A stretch of 64,000 nucleotides of DNA from Lachnospiraceae bacterium UBA1712 (GTDB lineage: Bacteria > Bacillota > Clostridia > Lachnospirales > Lachnospiraceae): contig DCJA01000023.1 in NCBI GenBank assembly GCA_002317175.1, forward strand, positions 36,292 through 100,291, written 5' to 3'. The translations under genes and the position numbers were made by a program. The notes under the pieces are model-generated. The model saw nothing but the letters and a program-made list of their open reading frames with translations, did no database searches and was not told where the DNA came from. Of this stretch, positions 47,087 to 56,036 are shown one piece after another (the first letter of the stretch is position 1; every line of letters starts with the position of its first letter).

Positions 47087-50000
47087 ATGCCAAAAAGAGA
47101 AGATATCCACAAAGTATTGATTATCGGTTCAGGCCCTATCATCATTGGTCAGGCTTGTGAATTCGATTATTCTGGAACTCAGGCTTGTAAAGCACTCAAG
47201 AAACTGGGTTACGAAATAGTTCTCGTTAATTCCAATCCAGCTACTATTATGACAGACCCTGAGACAGCTGATGTTACATACATCGAGCCTCTTAATGTTG
47301 ACCGATTAGAACAGATTATTGCAAAGGAACGTCCAGATGCGTTACTTCCAAACCTGGGAGGACAGTCCGGACTTAATTTATGTTCAGAACTTAATCAGGC
47401 TGGCGTACTTGATAAGTACGGAGTAAAAGTTATTGGTGTTCAGGTAGATGCAATTGAGAGAGGTGAAGACCGTATCGAGTTCAAGAAGACAATGGATGAA
47501 CTTGGTATTGGAATGGCCAGATCAAACGTAAGTTACTCAGTGGATGAGGCACTTGCAATTGCAGATGAACTTGGTTATCCAGTAGTTCTTCGTCCAGCAT
47601 ACACCATGGGTGGTGCAGGCGGTGGTCTTGTATACAATAAAGAAGAATTAAAGACAGTTTGTGCAAGAGGTCTTCAGGCTTCACTTGTTGGCCAGGTTCT
47701 TGTTGAGGAATCAGTCCTTGGCTGGGAAGAGCTTGAGCTTGAAGTTGTAAGAGACAGTGAAGGCAATATGATTACAGTATGTTTCATCGAGAATATCGAT
47801 CCAATTGGTGTTCATACAGGTGATTCATTCTGTTCAGCTCCTATGCTTACCATTTCTGAGGATGTTCAGAAGGAACTCCAGAGACAGGCATACAGCATTG
47901 TTGATAAGGTTCAGGTTATTGGTGGTACAAACGTACAGTTCGCTCGTAACCCTAAGGATGGACGTATCATCGTAATCGAGATTAATCCTCGTACATCTCG
48001 TTCTTCAGCACTTGCTTCAAAAGCAACTGGTTTCCCAATTGCTCTTGTTTCAGCTATGCTTGCTACAGGACTTACACTCAAGGATATCGAGTGTGGTAAG
48101 TACGGTACACTTGATAAATATGTTCCAGATGGAGATTATGTAGTAATTAAGTTCGCTCGTTGGGCATTTGAAAAGTTCAAGGGCGTTGAAGATAAGCTTG
48201 GTACTCAGATGCGTGCCGTTGGTGAAGTAATGAGTATCGGTAAGAACTATAAGGAAGCTTTCCAGAAGGCTATTCGTTCACTTGAGACAGGCAGATATGG
48301 TCTTGGTCATATTGCAAAGCTTGAGAAGCTTAGTAAGGAAGAGCTCCTTAATATGCTTGCTACTCCTTCAAGCGAGAGACATTTTGCAATGTATGAAGCG
48401 CTTAAGAAGGGAGCTACTGTAGCTGAAATCGAAGAGCTTACAAAGGTTAAGACATACTTCATTGAACAGATGAAGGAACTCGTAGAAGAAGAGGCTGCTC
48501 TTACTGCTAACAAGGGTAAGATGCCAGCTGATGATGTTCTTACACAGGCTAAGAAGGATGGTTTCTCAGATAAGTATCTCAGTCAGATTCTTGAGATTCC
48601 AGAAGCTGATATTAGAAACAGAAGAATTGAGATTGGTGTTGAAGAAGCGTGGGAAGGCGTACATGTATCTGGTACAAAGGATAGCGCATACTACTTCTCT
48701 ACATACAATTCAGAAGATAAGGATCCTGTAAGCGACAAGAAGAAGGTTATGATTCTTGGCGGTGGTCCTAACAGAATTGGACAGGGTATTGAATTTGACT
48801 ACTGTTGTGTTCACGCAGCAATGGCACTTAAGAAGCTTGGCTTCGAGACAATCATTGTTAACTGTAACCCAGAAACAGTATCAACTGACTATGATACATC
48901 AGATAAGTTATATTTTGAGCCACTTACAGCAGAGGATGTACTTAGTATCTACAAGAAAGAAAAGCCACTTGGAGTTATCGCTCAGTTTGGCGGACAGACA
49001 CCACTTAACCTTGCAGCAGAACTTGAGAAAAATGGTGTTAGAATTCTTGGTACTTCTCCAGCAGTTATTGATCTTGCAGAGGACAGAGATCTTTTCCGCG
49101 ATATGATGGAGAAGCTTGAGATTCCAATGCCAGAATCAGGAATGGCTGTAACAGTTGATGAAGCTAAGGAAATCGCAAACAGAATTGGCTATCCAGTAAT
49201 GGTTCGTCCTTCATACGTTCTTGGCGGACGTGGTATGGAAGTTGTATATGATGATGCTCAGATGGGCGAGTATATGGCAGCAGCAGTTGGTGTAACTCCA
49301 GACAGACCAATCCTTATCGACAGATTCCTTAACCATGCACTTGAGTGTGAAGCAGATGCTATTGCAGATGGAAAACATGCATATGTGCCAGCGGTTATGG
49401 AGCATATCGAGCTTGCAGGTGTTCACTCTGGTGACTCTGCTTGTATCATTCCTTCAGTTCATATTTCAGAAGAGAATGTTAAGACAATCAAAGAATATAC
49501 ACGTAAGATTGCAGAAGAGATGCATGTTGAAGGTCTTATGAATATGCAGTATGCAATCGAAAATGGTAAGGTATACGTTCTTGAAGCTAATCCACGTGCT
49601 TCTCGTACAGTACCTCTTGTATCAAAGGTATGTAATATCCGTATGGTACCTCTTGCTACAGAAATTATTACAGCACCACTTACAGGAAAGGAATTCTCAG
49701 TATCATCACTTGCTGACAGAGCAATTCCATACTATGGTGTAAAGGAAGCAGCATTCCCATTCAATATGTTCCCAGAGGTTGACCCAATCTTAGGACCAGA
49801 GATGCGTTCGACAGGTGAGGTTCTTGGTCTTTCTAAGTCTTATGGAGAAGCATTCTTTAAGGCCCAGGAAGGTATCCAGTCAAAGCTTCCACTTGAAGGA
49901 ACAGTGCTTATTTCTGTAAATCGTAAGGATAAGGAAGAAGTTGTTGAAGTTGCTAAGAGCCTTGAGTCAGATGGCTTTAAGATTCTTGCTACAAGCGGAA

Positions 50001-50302
50001 CATATGATGTGATTACTTCAGCTGGTGTAAAGGCTGAATGCGTAAAGAAGATTTACGAAGGAAGACCAAATGTATATGATATGATTACAAATGGCGAAAT
50101 CAATCTTATCATTAACTCACCAGTTGGAAAGAGCAGCGTTAATGATGACAGTTACCTTCGTAAGGCAGCTATCAAGGCTAAGGTACCTTATGTTACTACA
50201 GTTGCAGCAGCAAAGGCTACAGCAGATGGTATTCATTACATTAAGGCTAATGCCGGAAGCGAACCTAAGTCACTTCAGTCATATCACAGTGAAATCAAAT
50301 AA
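47087..50302 (+). CDS. carB: Carbamoyl-phosphate synthase large subunit
   Basis: Makes carbamoyl phosphate from bicarbonate, ATP and glutamine-derived ammonia for pyrimidine and arginine synthesis. The 1071 residues include both ATP-grasp halves (SGPIIIGQACEFDYSGTQA near the start; GGGPNRIGQGIEFDYCCVH near residue 557) and the C-terminal MGS-like allosteric domain (ILATSGTYDVITSAGVKAE). It is complete. The small subunit gene carA is not next to it in this window, which is unusual because the two are normally adjacent. It has its own promoter and terminator. The arginine genes 3.5 kb downstream form a separate transcript. Confidence 0.97.
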   Translation: MPKREDIHKVLIIGSGPIIIGQACEFDYSGTQACKALKKLGYEIVLVNSNPATIMTDPETADVTYIEPLNVDRLEQIIAKERPDALLPNLGGQSGLNLCSELNQAGVLDKYGVKVIGVQVDAIERGEDRIEFKKTMDELGIGMARSNVSYSVDEALAIADELGYPVVLRPAYTMGGAGGGLVYNKEELKTVCARGLQASLVGQVLVEESVLGWEELELEVVRDSEGNMITVCFIENIDPIGVHTGDSFCSAPMLTISEDVQKELQRQAYSIVDKVQVIGGTNVQFARNPKDGRIIVIEINPRTSRSSALASKATGFPIALVSAMLATGLTLKDIECGKYGTLDKYVPDGDYVVIKFARWAFEKFKGVEDKLGTQMRAVGEVMSIGKNYKEAFQKAIRSLETGRYGLGHIAKLEKLSKEELLNMLATPSSERHFAMYEALKKGATVAEIEELTKVKTYFIEQMKELVEEEAALTANKGKMPADDVLTQAKKDGFSDKYLSQILEIPEADIRNRRIEIGVEEAWEGVHVSGTKDSAYYFSTYNSEDKDPVSDKKKVMILGGGPNRIGQGIEFDYCCVHAAMALKKLGFETIIVNCNPETVSTDYDTSDKLYFEPLTAEDVLSIYKKEKPLGVIAQFGGQTPLNLAAELEKNGVRILGTSPAVIDLAEDRDLFRDMMEKLEIPMPESGMAVTVDEAKEIANRIGYPVMVRPSYVLGGRGMEVVYDDAQMGEYMAAAVGVTPDRPILIDRFLNHALECEADAIADGKHAYVPAVMEHIELAGVHSGDSACIIPSVHISEENVKTIKEYTRKIAEEMHVEGLMNMQYAIENGKVYVLEANPRASRTVPLVSKVCNIRMVPLATEIITAPLTGKEFSVSSLADRAIPYYGVKEAAFPFNMFPEVDPILGPEMRSTGEVLGLSKSYGEAFFKAQEGIQSKLPLEGTVLISVNRKDKEEVVEVAKSLESDGFKILATSGTYDVITSAGVKAECVKKIYEGRPNVYDMITNGEINLIINSPVGKSSVNDDSYLRKAAIKAKVPYVTTVAAAKATADGIHYIKANAGSEPKSLQSYHSEIK

Positions 50303-50320
50303 TTAAGAACTTCAATTAAT

Positions 50321-50350
50321 AAAGCCTGATGCTTATGCATCAGGCTTTTT
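50321..50350. terminator. Bidirectional terminator between carB and the EamA gene
   Basis: Stem AAAGCCTGATGC / GCATCAGGCTTT, loop TTAT, symmetric A/T flanks. It overlaps the last codons of the convergent EamA gene. Confidence 0.9.
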
Positions 50351-51277
50351 CTTTTGAAAAACTTCTATTGGTATCTGGGACAGAATAACTGCAGCAAATA
50401 CCAGGACACAGCCGATTACTTCTTTGGCGGATAATAGCTGGTGGAGAATGAAGAAACCTGCTACTGCAGAGAACACGCTCTCCAAAGACATTATCAAAGA
50501 AGCAATTGTAGGCTCGAGATTTTTCTGGCCGACAATCTGCAGGGTGTAGGCTACACCACTGGATAATATACCAGCCCATAATATAGGGATTATAGCTGCC
50601 TGTATATCAGCTATTGCTGGATGTTCCAAAAAGAACATACCAAAAGAGCTTATGACCATACTTACGAAGAACTGGACACAGCTCATAGCGATTGTATTTA
50701 CGCTGTCAACAAAATGATCAATTACCAGAATCTGCATTGAGAACAGCACTGCACAAATCAGTAGTACAAAGTCACCCCGGCTAATACTTGGCTTGCCCTG
50801 AATGCTCATAATATAGAATCCTAATACAGCAATAAATGCGCTTATCCACTCATTTAAGCCAATCTTCTTCTTAAGGAAAATGCTTAAAAAAGGAACAAGG
50901 ATAATATATAGCGAGGTAATGAAGCCTGCCTTGCCGACAGTGGATTCCATGATGCCATATTGCTGAAAAAGAGAAGCACTGGCAAGGAAAATACCACTGC
51001 AAAGTCCGCCCAGTAAAGTGCGTTTGCGTACCGCTGGCCTCTTAAGGGACATCTTTGGAAGAGTATCTGCCAATCCCTGCTCTTGGTTTTTCTTTAGTTC
51101 AAGCTGTTCTACAAACAGAATAACAGGAATCAGAATAAGCGTTCCAAGGATATTTCTAAGGCAGTTGAAGGACCAGGGACCTAAGCTGTCCATAGCCATG
51201 GACTGTGCTACAAAAGTGGTACCCCAGATAAATGCGGTAATTGTCATTTGAAGAGAGCCTAGAAGGCGTCTGTTCAT
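50333..51277 (-). CDS. DMT/EamA family transporter
   Basis: About 314 residues, ten hydrophobic helices in two EamA halves. Family hallmarks: FIWGTTFVAQSMA in helix 1, LGPWSFNCLRNILG, and in the second half WAGILSSGVAYTLQIVGQK then LEPTIASLIMSLESVFSAVAGF. Exports or imports small metabolites (amino acids, nucleobases and drugs in relatives); substrate not inferable. I start at 51277, which keeps it clear of ridA upstream; a longer frame to 51331 would overlap ridA. It follows ridA in the same direction after 20 nt, so the two likely share a transcript. Confidence 0.87.
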   Translation of the reverse strand: MNRRLLGSLQMTITAFIWGTTFVAQSMAMDSLGPWSFNCLRNILGTLILIPVILFVEQLELKKNQEQGLADTLPKMSLKRPAVRKRTLLGGLCSGIFLASASLFQQYGIMESTVGKAGFITSLYIILVPFLSIFLKKKIGLNEWISAFIAVLGFYIMSIQGKPSISRGDFVLLICAVLFSMQILVIDHFVDSVNTIAMSCVQFFVSMVISSFGMFFLEHPAIADIQAAIIPILWAGILSSGVAYTLQIVGQKNLEPTIASLIMSLESVFSAVAGFFILHQLLSAKEVIGCVLVFAAVILSQIPIEVFQKKKPDA

Positions 51278-51297
51278 ATTAGTTACTCTTTTCCATA

Positions 51298-51675
51298 TTA
51301 GTAAAGACTTGCTATCACTTCTACTTCGCAAAGAACATTCTTTGGAAGCTGTTTTACGGCAACACAGCTTCTAGCTGGTTTCTGGGTGAAGTATTTCTCG
51401 TATACTGCATTAAATGCTGCAAAATCTTCCATATTAGCAAGAAAACATGTAGTCTTAACAACATTTTCATAGCCACATCCAGCTTCGATAAGGATAGCAC
51501 CTATGTTCTTACATACCTGAGTAGTCTGCTCTTCGATGCTTGAAGCCTCAACATTACCTGTTTCTGGATTGATTGGAATCTGGCCAGAAGCAAATAAGAA
51601 TTTATCTGCAATAATTGCCTGTGAATATGGTCCAATAGCTGCAGGAGCTTTGTCAGTTGATACTTTTTTAATCAT
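51298..51675 (-). CDS. ridA: RidA family enamine/imine deaminase
   Basis: Hydrolyses reactive 2-aminoacrylate-type enamines released by PLP enzymes such as threonine dehydratase. The 125-residue protein is standard: APAAIGPYSQAI, LFASGQIPINPETG, KTTCFLANMEDFAAFN, and the catalytic Arg in PARSCVAVKQLPK. A GGAGAC ribosome binding site precedes it. It leads a probable two-gene operon with the EamA transporter, whose start lies 20 nt after its stop. Confidence 0.95.
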   Translation of the reverse strand: MIKKVSTDKAPAAIGPYSQAIIADKFLFASGQIPINPETGNVEASSIEEQTTQVCKNIGAILIEAGCGYENVVKTTCFLANMEDFAAFNAVYEKYFTQKPARSCVAVKQLPKNVLCEVEVIASLY

Positions 51676-51763
51676 AATATTGTCTCCTATTTAGTATTAG
51701 TAAATTAAAACATATGTATTCTAGCATAAGAAAGATAAATTTGAAATAAATAGATGAATTTAG

Positions 51764-51815
51764 TTTACAAAGTCAAGATAGAGTGTTAAACTGAATGTAG
51801 TTTTAAAAACTACAT
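51764..51815 (+). promoter_or_regulatory. Promoter and palindromic operator of the DegV-family gene
   Basis: Promoter TTTACA, 17-nt spacer, TAAACT (51764-51792). A perfect palindrome ATGTAGTTTT, A, AAAACTACAT (51795-51815) covers the expected transcription start. Its position fits a repressor operator; a 5'-end RNA hairpin is the alternative. Confidence 0.6.
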
Positions 51816-51870
51816 CATAAAGTTATCGTAGACAACAAGTGATTATGCATACTAGATTAGGAGGCGGCTT

Positions 51871-52659
51871 ATGGCAGAATATAAGATTATAGTTGATAGC
51901 AGTTGTGAACTACCTGCAAGATATATTGAGGATGAGAGATTCTGTTGTGTTCCATTTAGACTGGAAATTGATGGAGTGCCATTTAGAGATACAGAAGCTA
52001 ATACAAAAACGCTGCTTGAAAGAGTTGTGGATTCTAAGGCTTTTACCAGTTCAGCCTGCCCTTCTCCTGATATTTTCTATAAGCATCTCGTAGAGGGTAA
52101 TGAGAAGAGAATATATCTTATTACTATTTCTTCCAAGCTTAGCGGCTGTTACATCTCAGCGATGATTGCGAAGAAGCTTTATGAAGAAAAGCATTCAGAT
52201 AAAGAGATATATGTTATCGATTCAAAGAGCATTTCGGGTGGTGAGAGCCAGCTGGCATTAAAGGCTATTGAATTCGAAGAACAGGGAATCTTTGGAGAAG
52301 AACTTAAGAAGCAACTTGTTGCCTTCAGAGATAAGCTCAATACCTTTGTTGTTATGGAAAATGTTGGTAATATCTGCAACAATATCAAGCTTCCAAAATT
52401 CAGAGAACTTCTTGATACAGCAAACAATGTTAATCTTAAGAGCAATTACGAACAGCTTGTAGAGGCTATGGCTTCAACATTGAAGAATGCGTCAGAACAG
52501 ACAAGGATTATCATTACTCACTGTAATAATTCAATTGATGCTGAGAAGATACGAGAGATGCTCATTGAGAAGACTGGACTAAAGAATATCATTATCATGA
52601 GCACATCGGGAATAAACAGTATGCTCACTAATGCGGGCGGACTTATAGTAACCTACTAG
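51871..52659 (+). CDS. DegV family fatty-acid-binding protein
   Basis: A 262-residue cytosolic protein. The family start IIVDSSCELPARYI, then TSSACPSPDIFYKHLVEG and ISSKLSGCYISAMIA (phosphate/fatty-acid site) and YVIDSKSISGGESQLALKA, identify DegV. DegV/FakB proteins hold a fatty acid for phosphorylation by the FakA kinase; FakA is not in the window. It is slightly shorter than typical members (about 280). AGGAGG precedes the ATG. It is monocistronic and has a perfect palindrome at its transcription start. Confidence 0.9.
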   Translation: MAEYKIIVDSSCELPARYIEDERFCCVPFRLEIDGVPFRDTEANTKTLLERVVDSKAFTSSACPSPDIFYKHLVEGNEKRIYLITISSKLSGCYISAMIAKKLYEEKHSDKEIYVIDSKSISGGESQLALKAIEFEEQGIFGEELKKQLVAFRDKLNTFVVMENVGNICNNIKLPKFRELLDTANNVNLKSNYEQLVEAMASTLKNASEQTRIIITHCNNSIDAEKIREMLIEKTGLKNIIIMSTSGINSMLTNAGGLIVTY

Positions 52660-52694
52660 AGTTTAGAACAATGTTATATCGATAAATAAGTAAT

Positions 52695-52747
52695 AAAACC
52701 GGCTTGGATTGTCAGTTTAATAACTGATATATCATAGCCGGTTTTTT
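52695..52747 (+). terminator. Terminator of the DegV-family gene
   Basis: Stem AAAACCGGCT / AGCCGGTTTT and T run, with a second small hairpin (CAGTT/AACTG) inside its 31-nt loop. Confidence 0.8.
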
Positions 52748-52826
52748 GTTATAAATGAATCGATGTCAGGTATGACCGAAGTCCTTAATGATAGAAATGA
52801 TAACAGGATTAAAATAGTCTTTAGAG

Positions 52827-53120
52827 TTAAAAAATAATTATCTGCAGAGGCCCAAATATTAAAAACAAAATGAGTATAATCTGCAATACAAGTATGGCTG
52901 GAAGACCATAGAGGAAGTAATAATGTCTTGTCTTGTGGTGGAAAAGATGCATGCCGATAATCGAACCAATACTGCCACCGATAATAGCAATTGTGAACAG
53001 GGTAGCTTCAGGAATTCTGAAGGCTCTTTTGCGGGCTTTTTGCTTATCGATCCCCATAGACATAAAGCCAATCAGGTTCATAATCAGTGCATATATTAAT
53101 AATATAGTGATAACGCTCAT
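52827..53120 (-). CDS. DUF1294 membrane protein
   Basis: A 97-residue protein with two or three hydrophobic helices. The pattern MSMGIDKQKARKRAFRIPEA, then GGSIGSIIGMHLFHHKTRHY, is characteristic of DUF1294 (YsdA-like). Function is unknown. The start has AAGGAG with proper spacing. It is monocistronic, divergent from the GNAT-arg operon and convergent with the DegV-family gene. Confidence 0.9.
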   Translation of the reverse strand: MSVITILLIYALIMNLIGFMSMGIDKQKARKRAFRIPEATLFTIAIIGGSIGSIIGMHLFHHKTRHYYFLYGLPAILVLQIILILFLIFGPLQIIIF

Positions 53121-53277
53121 ATATCTCCTTAAAACATCATAAATATCGTAATAACGACAGTAATCGTTGCATTAAATATACATTATAATAATAGCTAATT
53201 CAAGTAAAATGCAATGCGCATAAATATACAATAATGATGTGTATATACAATAAATAATGTATAAAAAATCTATTGGA

Positions 53278-53306
53278 TTGCATAATACTGAATGAAAATG
53301 TATAAT
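53278..53306 (+). promoter_or_regulatory. Promoter of the GNAT-argJBD operon
   Basis: TTGCAT, 17-nt spacer, perfect TATAAT, about 47 nt before the GNAT start. The sequence TGAATGAAAATGTATAAT overlapping the -10 box resembles a weak ArgR box (consensus near TGAATaaaaATTCA); autoregulation by arginine is plausible but poorly supported. Confidence 0.5.
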
Positions 53307-53353
53307 TTGTTCTAGTGCATTTTATCTGAATTTTTGAAGTGAGGGATTTGCCT

Positions 53354-53797
53354 ATGGTACGAGTAATGACAATGAAGGATTATGATGAAGTTTATGCATT
53401 GTGGTGCAAGATTAAAGGCTTTGCAATGAGAAGCATTGACGACTCGAGAATTGGCGTTGAAAGATTCCTTAAGAGAAATCCTAATACCAGCGTAGTAGCT
53501 GTGGAGGATGGAAAGATAGTTGGTGCCATTCTTTGCGGACATGATGGCAGACGTGGCTGTCTGTATCATGTATGTGTAGATCCTGAATACAGATTAAAGG
53601 GCATAGGAAAGTCTATGGTAGTTATGTGTATGCAGGCTCTTAAAGAAGAACATATCAGCAAGGTTTCGCTGATTGCATTTTCAGAGAATGATATTGGTAA
53701 TGCTTTCTGGCATACCATTGGATGGACAGAAAGACTTGATCTTAATTATTATGATTTCGTGCTGAATGAAGATAATATAGTTAAGTTTAATGAATAA
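53354..53797 (+). CDS. GNAT family N-acetyltransferase
   Basis: About 147 residues; acetyl-CoA-dependent transferase. The pantetheine-binding motif region VCVDPEYRLKGIGKSMVV and the preceding VGAILCGHDGRRGCLYHV define the GNAT fold. The substrate is not evident. It precedes argJ by 28 nt in the same operon, so an arginine-pathway substrate is possible, yet ArgJ already provides N-acetylglutamate. I use the ATG with GAGGG 8 nt upstream; a GTG at 53339 lies five codons earlier. Confidence 0.85.
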   Translation: MVRVMTMKDYDEVYALWCKIKGFAMRSIDDSRIGVERFLKRNPNTSVVAVEDGKIVGAILCGHDGRRGCLYHVCVDPEYRLKGIGKSMVVMCMQALKEEHISKVSLIAFSENDIGNAFWHTIGWTERLDLNYYDFVLNEDNIVKFNE

Positions 53798-53825
53798 AAG
53801 AGATATATATTCGGAGGGATATTAT

Positions 53826-55049
53826 ATGAAGATTATAGATGGTGGTATTAATTCACCAATAGGTTTTGAGTCAGCTGGTGTAGAAGCTGGAGTGAAATAT
53901 GCCAATAGAAAAGATATGGCTATAGTATATTCGCAGAAGCCATGCGTTGTCGCAGGAACATTTACAAGTAATGTTGTTAAGGCTGCACCTGTTAAATGGG
54001 ATATGAAGATTGTTGAGGAATCGGATTATGCACAGGCAGTTATTGTCAACACAGGTATTGCCAATGCTGGTACAGGTAAGGAAGGAATGGATTACTGTAT
54101 TCAGACTGCACAGGCAGCAGCAAAGGTTCTTGGCATTCCTGCAGATGCGGTTTTGGTTGGATCAACTGGCGTAATCGGAGCACATCTTCCTATGGATAAG
54201 ATTGTTGCCGGTATTGATAAGCTTGTGGCAGCAAAGAGCCACAACAGAGAAGATGGAACTAATGCTTCAAAGGCAATTATGACCACAGATACAGTTAATA
54301 AGGAACTGGCGGTTGAGCTTGATATTGCAGGTACAAAGGTTACAATTGGAGCCATGAGCAAGGGTTCGGGAATGATTCATCCTAATATGTGTACAATGCT
54401 TGGTTATGTTACAACGGACGCAGTTATTGGCAAGGAAGCTCTTACAAAGATTGTTAAGGAAGATGTAGTTGATACATACAATATGATTTCTGTAGATGGT
54501 GATACATCAACCAATGATACTCTTCTTGTTATGGCCAATGGTATGGCTGGCAATCCTGAAATCAAGATTGGTACACCAGAGTTTGAGGCATTTAAAGAAG
54601 CAATTCATCTGGTTAATGAAACACAGGCTAAGCGTCTTGCGGGCGATGGAGAAGGTGCTACAGCACTTGTGGAATGCCGTGTACTCAATGCAGACAGTAA
54701 GCAGAATGCTAGAACATTGGCGAAGTCAGTTATTTGTTCAAGCCTGACCAAGGCTGCTGTATATGGACATGATGCTAACTGGGGACGTATTCTTTGTGCT
54801 CTCGGCTATTCAGGAGCCAAGTTTGATCCTGAGAACATGGAACTTTACTATGCAGCAGGTGATAAGAAGATACTTATCTATAAGGATGGAATGGATGCAA
54901 GCTATAGTGAGGAAGAGGCTACAGAGATTCTCTCTCAAAAGGAAGTGCAGATTATTGCCGATATGAAGATGGGAAGCGAAGAAGCAAGAGCCTGGGGCTG
55001 CGATCTTACATATGACTATGTAAAGATTAATGCAGATTATCGTTCATAA
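53826..55049 (+). CDS. argJ: Bifunctional glutamate N-acetyltransferase / amino-acid acetyltransferase
   Basis: Recycles the acetyl group from N-acetylornithine to glutamate, and in bifunctional members makes N-acetylglutamate from acetyl-CoA. About 407 residues. The self-cleavage region KGSGMIHPNMCTMLGYVTTD gives the nucleophile Thr at residue 190, where the precursor splits into two chains; the preceding residue is Cys where Ala is commoner. Other motifs: ARTLAKSVICSSLTKAA and GHDANWGRI. GGAGGG sits 7 nt before the ATG; an earlier ATG at 53790 overlaps the GNAT gene and is rejected. Confidence 0.95.
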   Translation: MKIIDGGINSPIGFESAGVEAGVKYANRKDMAIVYSQKPCVVAGTFTSNVVKAAPVKWDMKIVEESDYAQAVIVNTGIANAGTGKEGMDYCIQTAQAAAKVLGIPADAVLVGSTGVIGAHLPMDKIVAGIDKLVAAKSHNREDGTNASKAIMTTDTVNKELAVELDIAGTKVTIGAMSKGSGMIHPNMCTMLGYVTTDAVIGKEALTKIVKEDVVDTYNMISVDGDTSTNDTLLVMANGMAGNPEIKIGTPEFEAFKEAIHLVNETQAKRLAGDGEGATALVECRVLNADSKQNARTLAKSVICSSLTKAAVYGHDANWGRILCALGYSGAKFDPENMELYYAAGDKKILIYKDGMDASYSEEEATEILSQKEVQIIADMKMGSEEARAWGCDLTYDYVKINADYRS

Positions 55050-55124
55050 GGTGCTTGGAAAGATTACAGGTCACTGTATTTAGTGCTGTGACAGATTATA
55101 TGGATTATTACAGGAGATATACTA

Positions 55125-56006
55125 ATGGAACAGAATTTAGATAAAGTATTAGAGAAAGCTGAGGTGCTTATTGAAGCCCTCCCTTATATTCAGAAGTTTA
55201 ATCGTAAGATTATTGTTGTAAAGTATGGTGGATCTGCCATGAGCAACGAGGAATTACAGAAGAATGTTATCAAGGATGTTACTCTTCTTAAGCTTGTTGG
55301 ATTCAAGCCTATTATTGTGCATGGTGGTGGCAAGGAGATCAGCAAATGGGTAGCAAAGTCTGGTAAGGAAGCACAGTTTATTAATGGACTTCGTGTGACA
55401 GATGCTGAAACAATGGAAATTGCAGAGATGGTTCTTGGCAAAGTAAATAAGAACCTCGTACGTATGGTTGAAGAGCTTGGCGTAAAAGCTGTAGGATTAT
55501 CAGGCAAGGATGGCCAGATGCTTACAGTTGAAAAGAAATATTCGGATGGCAAGGATATCGGATTTGTAGGCAATGTAACAGAAGTTAATCCAAAGATTAT
55601 CTATGATCTTCTTGAAAATGATTATCTTCCAATTATCAGTCCAATCGGTCTTGGTGATAACTTTGACACCTATAATATCAACGCAGACGATGCGGCATGT
55701 GCTATTGCAAAAGCAGTTGGAGCAGACAAACTTGTATTCCTGACAGATATTGAGGGCCTGTATAGAGATATCAATGATAAGGACTCATTTATTTCAAGAA
55801 TTACAGCTGCTAATGCAGATAAACTTATCAGTGATGGAATCATTGGTGGTGGTATGCTTCCAAAGCTTAATAACTGTACTGATGCTATTAAAAATGGCGT
55901 AAACAGAGTTCATATTCTTGATGGACGTATTCCACATAGTATGTTGCTTGAAATATTCACAAACAAGGGTATTGGAACAGCAATTATCAACGACGAAGAA
56001 AACTAA
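55125..56006 (+). CDS. argB: Acetylglutamate kinase
   Basis: Phosphorylates N-acetylglutamate, the second step of arginine synthesis. The 293-residue protein has the amino-acid kinase core: [61 protein letters not shown] split over adjacent strands, and GGGMLPKL. An N-terminal helix of about 25 residues ([18 protein letters not shown]) is typical of the arginine-sensitive hexameric form, so feedback inhibition by arginine is likely. AGGAG precedes it; 75 nt separate it from argJ. Confidence 0.96.
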   Translation: MEQNLDKVLEKAEVLIEALPYIQKFNRKIIVVKYGGSAMSNEELQKNVIKDVTLLKLVGFKPIIVHGGGKEISKWVAKSGKEAQFINGLRVTDAETMEIAEMVLGKVNKNLVRMVEELGVKAVGLSGKDGQMLTVEKKYSDGKDIGFVGNVTEVNPKIIYDLLENDYLPIISPIGLGDNFDTYNINADDAACAIAKAVGADKLVFLTDIEGLYRDINDKDSFISRITAANADKLISDGIIGGGMLPKLNNCTDAIKNGVNRVHILDGRIPHSMLLEIFTNKGIGTAIINDEEN

Positions 56007-56036
56007 TATCAACCCACATCTGGCGAGGTGAGAATT

